A stretch of 11,675 nt of DNA from CAZGVW01 sp964529265. Lineage in GTDB: Bacteria > Planctomycetota > Phycisphaerae > Phycisphaerales > UBA1924. A program made the position numbers and the translations under genes. The notes beneath the pieces are model-generated. The model was given only the letters and a program-made list of their open reading frames with translations, did no database searches and was not told the DNA's origin. Location of the stretch: positions 1 to 11,675 of the forward strand of contig CAZGVW010000240.1 of assembly GCA_964529265.1 (NCBI GenBank), written 5' to 3'. Shown here one piece after another: positions 6,412-11,675 of this stretch. The first letter of the stretch is position 1. Every line of letters starts with the position of its first letter.

Positions 6412-6434
6412 GCCGGCAAGCGCTCTTGCCCGGC
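6412..6434 (-). terminator. Hairpin after ftsH, possible terminator
   Basis: Reading on the minus strand, GGCAAG and CTTGCC form a 6-bp stem with a 4-nt loop, extended by GCC/GGC past one bulged base. It begins 4-5 bp after the ftsH stop. No T-run follows, so it could be a weak terminator or an mRNA 3'-end stabiliser separating ftsH from the cupin gene. Confidence 0.45.
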
Positions 6435-6438
6435 CAGA

Positions 6439-8523
<2,085 letters not shown>

Positions 8524-8544
8524 TCAGCGTTGACTCCATCCAGC

Positions 8545-8600
8545 GAACCCCGGAACCCCGGAACCCCGGAACCCCGGAACCCCGGAACCCCGGAACCCCA
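8545..8600. repeat. Octanucleotide tandem repeat upstream of ftsH
   Basis: Six perfect tandem copies of GAACCCCG (8545-8592) are followed by a seventh ending in A (8593-8600). The array lies in the 124-bp gap between lptE and ftsH, ending 22 bp before the ftsH start codon. The unit length is not a multiple of three, and the array is outside any supported gene. It is directly flanked by AGGGTCCGGG (8601-8610), which recurs twice inside the ftsH coding start (8436-8445 and 8460-8469). Confidence 0.95.
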
Positions 8601-8629
8601 AGGGTCCGGGGCCGCCGCCTGATTCATCG

Positions 8630-8635
8630 ACAATA
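8630..8635 (-). promoter_or_regulatory. Possible -10 element for ftsH
   Basis: TATTGT on the minus strand lies 13 bp past the lptE stop. If used, transcription would start near 8623 and the tandem repeat would form most of a leader of about 100 nt. No good -35 box is visible, so read-through from the upstream genes is equally possible. Confidence 0.3.
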
Positions 8636-8647
8636 GGCGAGATTGGC

Positions 8648-9178
8648 TCACCAGTCCGATCGCATCGCGGCCACAATCCCCCGCGCCAGCGCCTGCACGG
8701 CCTGATCCTCCCCCGTCGCCAGCAGTTCCGAGGCGCCCGGCGCCGGGGCGAACGAGCCCGAGCCCCGGAAGTTCTGCCTCGCCACCAGCGGCTCGCCGCT
8801 GCGGTTATCAGTCCATTCAAAGTCCACGGCGATATCCACCGCGTATTCCTGCACCAGCCCGCTCTCCCGCTGCGTGCCCAGTTTCACGAGCGAGACCGTC
8901 GTGATCGCCCCGCGCAGCGTCGTCTCCGCCGCAGTCGCGCCGGTCACCGCCCACGGCGTCGAACGGTGGATCTCCTTCACGAGCGCCTCCGTCAGCCGCG
9001 CCTCGATGCCGTGCGAGAACGTCGTGTTCTCGAACATCGGGATGCACACCGTCCGCACGTCTGACCGCTGCGCCGAAGTGAACGAATACCCCTCGGTCGG
9101 ATCGCTCGCGCACGATCCCAGCGCCCCCGACGCGGCGAGGATGCACGCAGCCGCAACTCGCGCCCACCCCTGCCTCAT
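8648..9178 (-). CDS. lptE: LptE-like LPS-assembly lipoprotein
   Basis: A 176-residue predicted lipoprotein. The signal sequence MRQGWARVAAACILAASG leads to a lipobox-like ALGSC with the lipidated Cys at residue 23. The mature part begins with GYSF and then the stretch VCIPMFENTTFSHGIEARLTEALVKEI, typical of LptE, followed by the region LRGAITTVSLVK. LptE plugs the LptD barrel and helps insert lipopolysaccharide in the outer leaflet. Similarity outside this core is weak, as usual for the family. ATG 9178 overlaps the TGA of the BamD-like gene (ATGA) and has GGAG 10 nt upstream, so the two are translationally coupled and likely one operon for outer-membrane assembly. Longer in-frame starts would lie inside the upstream gene. 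No lptD is in the window. Confidence 0.78.
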   Translation of the reverse strand: MRQGWARVAAACILAASGALGSCASDPTEGYSFTSAQRSDVRTVCIPMFENTTFSHGIEARLTEALVKEIHRSTPWAVTGATAAETTLRGAITTVSLVKLGTQRESGLVQEYAVDIAVDFEWTDNRSGEPLVARQNFRGSGSFAPAPGASELLATGEDQAVQALARGIVAAMRSDW

Positions 9179-10230
9179 GGCGTCGCGGGCTCCTCGGTCG
9201 CAGCCCCTTCCGTCGCAGGTTGAGCGGCGGAGGGAATCTCCCACCCGCGCTCATCCATCATCGCCATGGCCCTCTGCGCCGCCCGCGTCGAGGGATGCTT
9301 CTGCAGCAGCCGCCGCAGCGTAAACCGCGCCCCGGGCGCATCATCCACCTTGAGTTGCCATTCCGCGGTCAGCAGCATCTGCTCCGCCTGGGTTTCCTCG
9401 AGCCGCGCCAGCAGCTCCGACCCGAAGCCCACCCGCTCAGCCTCCGCCGGAAAGATGCGCATGAAGATCCGCGCCTGCTCCTCCGCGTCGAGCACGGTCG
9501 AAGCGTCGTACTCAGGACCGTTGTACCGCGCAATGTTCGCGATGATGCGCCGCTCCATCGCTTTCATCACGTTCGCGCCGTTGGGATAGTTCACGATGTA
9601 GAGGTCATACGCCTCCGCAGCCAGTTCCCAGTCGCGCTTCCGGAAGTAGTAGTCAGCGAGCAGGTCGCCGGCGTTCTCCGCCAGCGTGCTGCCCGGCATG
9701 CGCTCCTGCACGCGGATGAGGATCTCAACCGCCTCGTCCCCCGCGTCCATCACCCGCATCCCGAGGAACCGCCGCTTGAGCCCGCGCGCATACCGATCGG
9801 CAATGTCGAGTTCGTGCTCGATCGCGATCGCGAACTCCTCGCTCTGCGGAAAACGCCGGATCAGCGTCTCGAAGTCGAAGAGCGACGCATACTCCTCGTC
9901 GTCCGCCAGTTTCGCCTCGCCCCGAAGCAGATACGCCGTCGCCAGCCACCGGCTGTCGCCGCTCTCGTTCTTGTCCAGCCATTCGTCCAGAATGTCCCTC
10001 GCCGCGCCCGGCTCCTCCTCCGCGAGCAGCATCTGCGCCTCGGCGATCACCGCTTCGTCGGAGCCCGGCTCGGGCGCCCGCTCCTCCGTCCACTCGCCTT
10101 CCTCATTCAGCCGGTATTCCGGCGATTGCGCCATCGCACCCGCCGGCCGCAGCGCCAACGCGCACAGCCAGAGCCCCAGAATCATCACTGTTCGCCGCCC
10201 GGCGCCGGTGGGCCGTCTGAATCCATTCAT
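9175..10230 (-). CDS. Periplasmic TPR protein, BamD-like
   Basis: A 351-residue exported protein made mostly of helical repeats. A basic n-region and a hydrophobic core (about residues 14-28) end in AMA, with predicted cleavage before Gln35. The mature part shows TPR-like units: about 54-75 (EAQMLLAEEEPGAARDILDE), 84-112 ending in LIRRFPQSEE, 158-200 (AENAGDLLADYYFRKRDW; AYDLYIVNYPNG), and 300-320 (DDAPGARFTLRRLLQKHP). This layout fits BamD/YfiO, which helps insert beta-barrels into the outer membrane, and the coupled lptE supports that. However, the lipobox Cys expected for BamD is missing: Cys23 sits in the hydrophobic core without a small residue before it. The family name is therefore tentative; a general TPR protein is the alternative. 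ATG 10230 lies 7 bp after a TATCGT element. The tail is Ala/Thr/Pro-rich. Confidence 0.75.
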   Translation of the reverse strand: MNGFRRPTGAGRRTVMILGLWLCALALRPAGAMAQSPEYRLNEEGEWTEERAPEPGSDEAVIAEAQMLLAEEEPGAARDILDEWLDKNESGDSRWLATAYLLRGEAKLADDEEYASLFDFETLIRRFPQSEEFAIAIEHELDIADRYARGLKRRFLGMRVMDAGDEAVEILIRVQERMPGSTLAENAGDLLADYYFRKRDWELAAEAYDLYIVNYPNGANVMKAMERRIIANIARYNGPEYDASTVLDAEEQARIFMRIFPAEAERVGFGSELLARLEETQAEQMLLTAEWQLKVDDAPGARFTLRRLLQKHPSTRAAQRAMAMMDERGWEIPSAAQPATEGAATEEPATP

Positions 10231-10237
10231 GGCCCTC

Positions 10238-10243
10238 ACGATA
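10238..10243 (-). promoter_or_regulatory. -10 element of the BamD-like gene
   Basis: TATCGT on the minus strand ends 7 bp before ATG 10230, suggesting transcription from the start codon itself. GAGGG lies only 2 bp from the ATG, too close for a normal ribosome site. No convincing -35 box is found. Confidence 0.4.
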
Positions 10244-10292
10244 CGCCGCCGCGGCGAACGGCGACAGGGGGGGCCATCCCCCATCCGCGGGG

Positions 10293-10298
10293 TAGGAT
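10293..10298 (+). promoter_or_regulatory. -10 element of the FHA-GAF-SpoIIE gene
   Basis: TAGGAT ends 6 bp before GTG 10305, the same geometry as at clpS and the BamD-like gene. It shares the 74-bp divergent gap with the BamD-like promoter. No ribosome site precedes the GTG. Confidence 0.4.
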
Positions 10299-10304
10299 GC
10301 GGGC

Positions 10305-11675
10305 GTGCCGGCCGCGCCAGCCATTCCGGACAGACTCGCGCTCGTCTCCATCGCGGGGCCGGGGCAGGTTTCCACGGAACTGCAGGCGCCCGGCCCGGTC
10401 ACCATCGGCCGCCGCGTCGGCCACACCATGGAACTGGCCGGCGACGAGCGTGTCTCCCGCGACCACGCCGCCCTCGCACTTCGTCCAGGTGACGACGGCC
10501 ATCCCCGCTGGATGATCCGGGACACCGGCAGCAAGCACGGCACATGGCTGAACCACGTGCGCCTCCAACCGGAGCGCGAGACGCCCATCCGCCCCGGCGA
10601 CATCGTCACGATCACGCCCTGGACCTTCCGCGTGCTCGACCGGGCCCGCCGCGGGCCCATCACGACGCACCTCATTCGTCCCACCGAGGATTCGACGCAC
10701 GGCACGATGGTGACGCGCCTCGATGCGCGCGAGGATCAGTCCCTCGCCCGGCATCGCCTCGCCCTGCTCCTGGAGTGCGCCGAGGGCCTGCACGCGGCGC
10801 ACGATGAAGAAGCCCTCGCCGAGCGACTTCTCGACGCCGCCATCTCAGGCGCCGGCTTCACGAACGCCGCGTACCTGCACCCGCTCACCGAGGAGGGGAG
10901 CGTGGAAGTCGTGGCGCACCGTGGCGACATCATGGGCGGCGGCGGCTCGGCGCCGATGCTCAGCCGCTCGCTCATCGAGAAGGCCGCGGAGGGCGCGCCC
11001 GTGCGCCTCACGGAGCAATCGCTCGGCAGCCAGGAAGCCGTGAGCATCGTGAGCCTCAACATCAACGAGGCGCTGTGCGTGCCGATCGTGCTGGCGCAGG
11101 CCGTGGCGGGCTATCTGTACCTCGACAACCGCTCCCGCAGCCTGGCGCGACAGAAGACGCCCGCCGACGCCGCGGGCTTCGCCGTCGGACTGGCGCGCCT
11201 CGCCGCGATGGCCCTGGCCAATCTGCGCCGGCTGGAGGTCGAGCAGCGCTATGCGCGCCTCGAGATCGAACTCGCCGCGGGCGCCGAGGCGCAGCGCTGG
11301 ATTCTCCCCCGCGGCGAGGGATCGATCGGACCGCTCCGATACACCGGCCGCAGCCGGCCCGGCCGGTTCGTCGGCGGCGACTTCTACGATGTGATTCCGT
11401 TGCGCGATGGCCGCCTCGGCGTGGCGCTCGGCGACGTCGCGGGCAAGGGCATCCCCGCTTCGGTGCTGATGACCGCGTCGCAGGGGTTCCTGCACGCGAC
11501 GCTCATCGAGAGCGGCGATCCCGGCCGCGCCGTTACCGAACTGAACCGCTTCGTCCACGGCCGCCGCTCCGGCGAGAAGTTCCTCACGCTGTGGCTCGGC
11601 GTGTTCGATCCCAAAGCCGGCACACTCTCATATGTGGATGCGGGTCACGGCTACGCGCTGCTCCTCAAGCCCGAG
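10305..11675 (+). CDS. FHA-GAF-SpoIIE type PP2C phosphatase (3' end outside window)
   Basis: 457 residues are visible with no stop before the right edge. An N-terminal FHA domain (about 10-112) has the phosphothreonine-binding pattern: GRR at 35-37, SRDH at 51-54 and DTGSKHGTWLN at 73-83. A GAF-like sensory domain follows (about 145-305, ending in CVPIVLAQAVAGYLYLDN). A helical linker with ELAAGAEAQRWILP (322-335) leads into a SpoIIE/RsbU-type PP2C phosphatase domain, with metal-binding Asp in GGDFYD (Asp359), GDVAGKG (Asp377) and DAGHG (Asp445). Such enzymes dephosphorylate anti-sigma-factor antagonists in partner-switching pathways. FHA input suggests control by a Ser/Thr kinase. GTG 10305 is chosen from the -10 element 6 bp upstream and the distance to the FHA domain. 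No cognate kinase, antagonist or sigma factor is visible. Confidence 0.92.
   Translation, partial: MPAAPAIPDRLALVSIAGPGQVSTELQAPGPVTIGRRVGHTMELAGDERVSRDHAALALRPGDDGHPRWMIRDTGSKHGTWLNHVRLQPERETPIRPGDIVTITPWTFRVLDRARRGPITTHLIRPTEDSTHGTMVTRLDAREDQSLARHRLALLLECAEGLHAAHDEEALAERLLDAAISGAGFTNAAYLHPLTEEGSVEVVAHRGDIMGGGGSAPMLSRSLIEKAAEGAPVRLTEQSLGSQEAVSIVSLNINEALCVPIVLAQAVAGYLYLDNRSRSLARQKTPADAAGFAVGLARLAAMALANLRRLEVEQRYARLEIELAAGAEAQRWILPRGEGSIGPLRYTGRSRPGRFVGGDFYDVIPLRDGRLGVALGDVAGKGIPASVLMTASQGFLHATLIESGDPGRAVTELNRFVHGRRSGEKFLTLWLGVFDPKAGTLSYVDAGHGYALLLKPE

Noticed and set aside
6333..6419. A longer cupin starting near 6419
   Set aside because: The extra 29 residues show no family similarity, and a -10-like element lies directly before ATG 6332.
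8545..8600. The tandem array as a CRISPR
   Set aside because: Units are 8 bp with no spacers, so it is a simple sequence repeat.
9220..10515. A 431-codon plus-strand open frame opposite the BamD-like gene
   Set aside because: No signal peptide or family signature; it overlaps the well-supported TPR gene and the start of the FHA gene in another frame.

Overview
The window looks like a chromosomal segment of a high-GC Planctomycetota bacterium, most likely a relative of the Phycisphaerae. Evidence: a PEP-CTERM-like sorting tail of the Phycisphaerae style (Val-Pro-Gly-Pro-Gly, a short hydrophobic stretch, then RRRR) ends the first gene. A secreted protease carries dockerin-like EF-hand modules. 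The window also has an FHA-GAF-SpoIIE phosphatase, a planctomycete-style ClpS and a diderm outer-membrane pair (BamD-like and LptE-like). Coding density is very high, with no gene-free stretch above 300 bp. I see no rRNA, tRNA, CRISPR array, insertion sequence or phage module.

Layout, left to right. (1) 2-2033, plus strand: the 3' end of a PEP-CTERM-type surface protein, a hairpin, then a secreted metzincin-type zinc protease with dockerin-like and cohesin-like modules. (2) 2041-3182, minus strand: HU (promoter and leader hairpin visible) followed by surE, probably one transcript. (3) 3406-5414, plus strand: clpS, a D-2-hydroxyacid dehydrogenase and a KDPG-type aldolase; the last two overlap by 4 bp. 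(4) 5531-5896, plus strand: a small TerB-like protein with its own good promoter and Shine-Dalgarno site. (5) 5931-10230, minus strand: in transcription order a BamD-like TPR protein, LptE-like lipoprotein (ATGA overlap), FtsH, and a KdgF-like cupin. An 8-bp tandem repeat lies between lptE and ftsH. (6) 10305-end, plus strand: an FHA-GAF-SpoIIE-type PP2C phosphatase, divergent from the BamD-like gene and cut by the window edge.

Working together: the BamD-like and LptE-like proteins should both act at the outer membrane. FtsH and ClpS belong to protein quality control. The aldolase, dehydrogenase and KdgF-like cupin hint at sugar-acid (uronate) catabolism, but this is inference from neighbourhood. 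I find no clearly new multi-gene system. The most unusual points are the protease architecture, a ClpS whose substrate-pocket residues differ from the E. coli protein, the octanucleotide repeat in front of ftsH with related repeats inside its coding start, and a recurring -10 hexamer 6-7 nt before start codons that suggests leaderless mRNAs.
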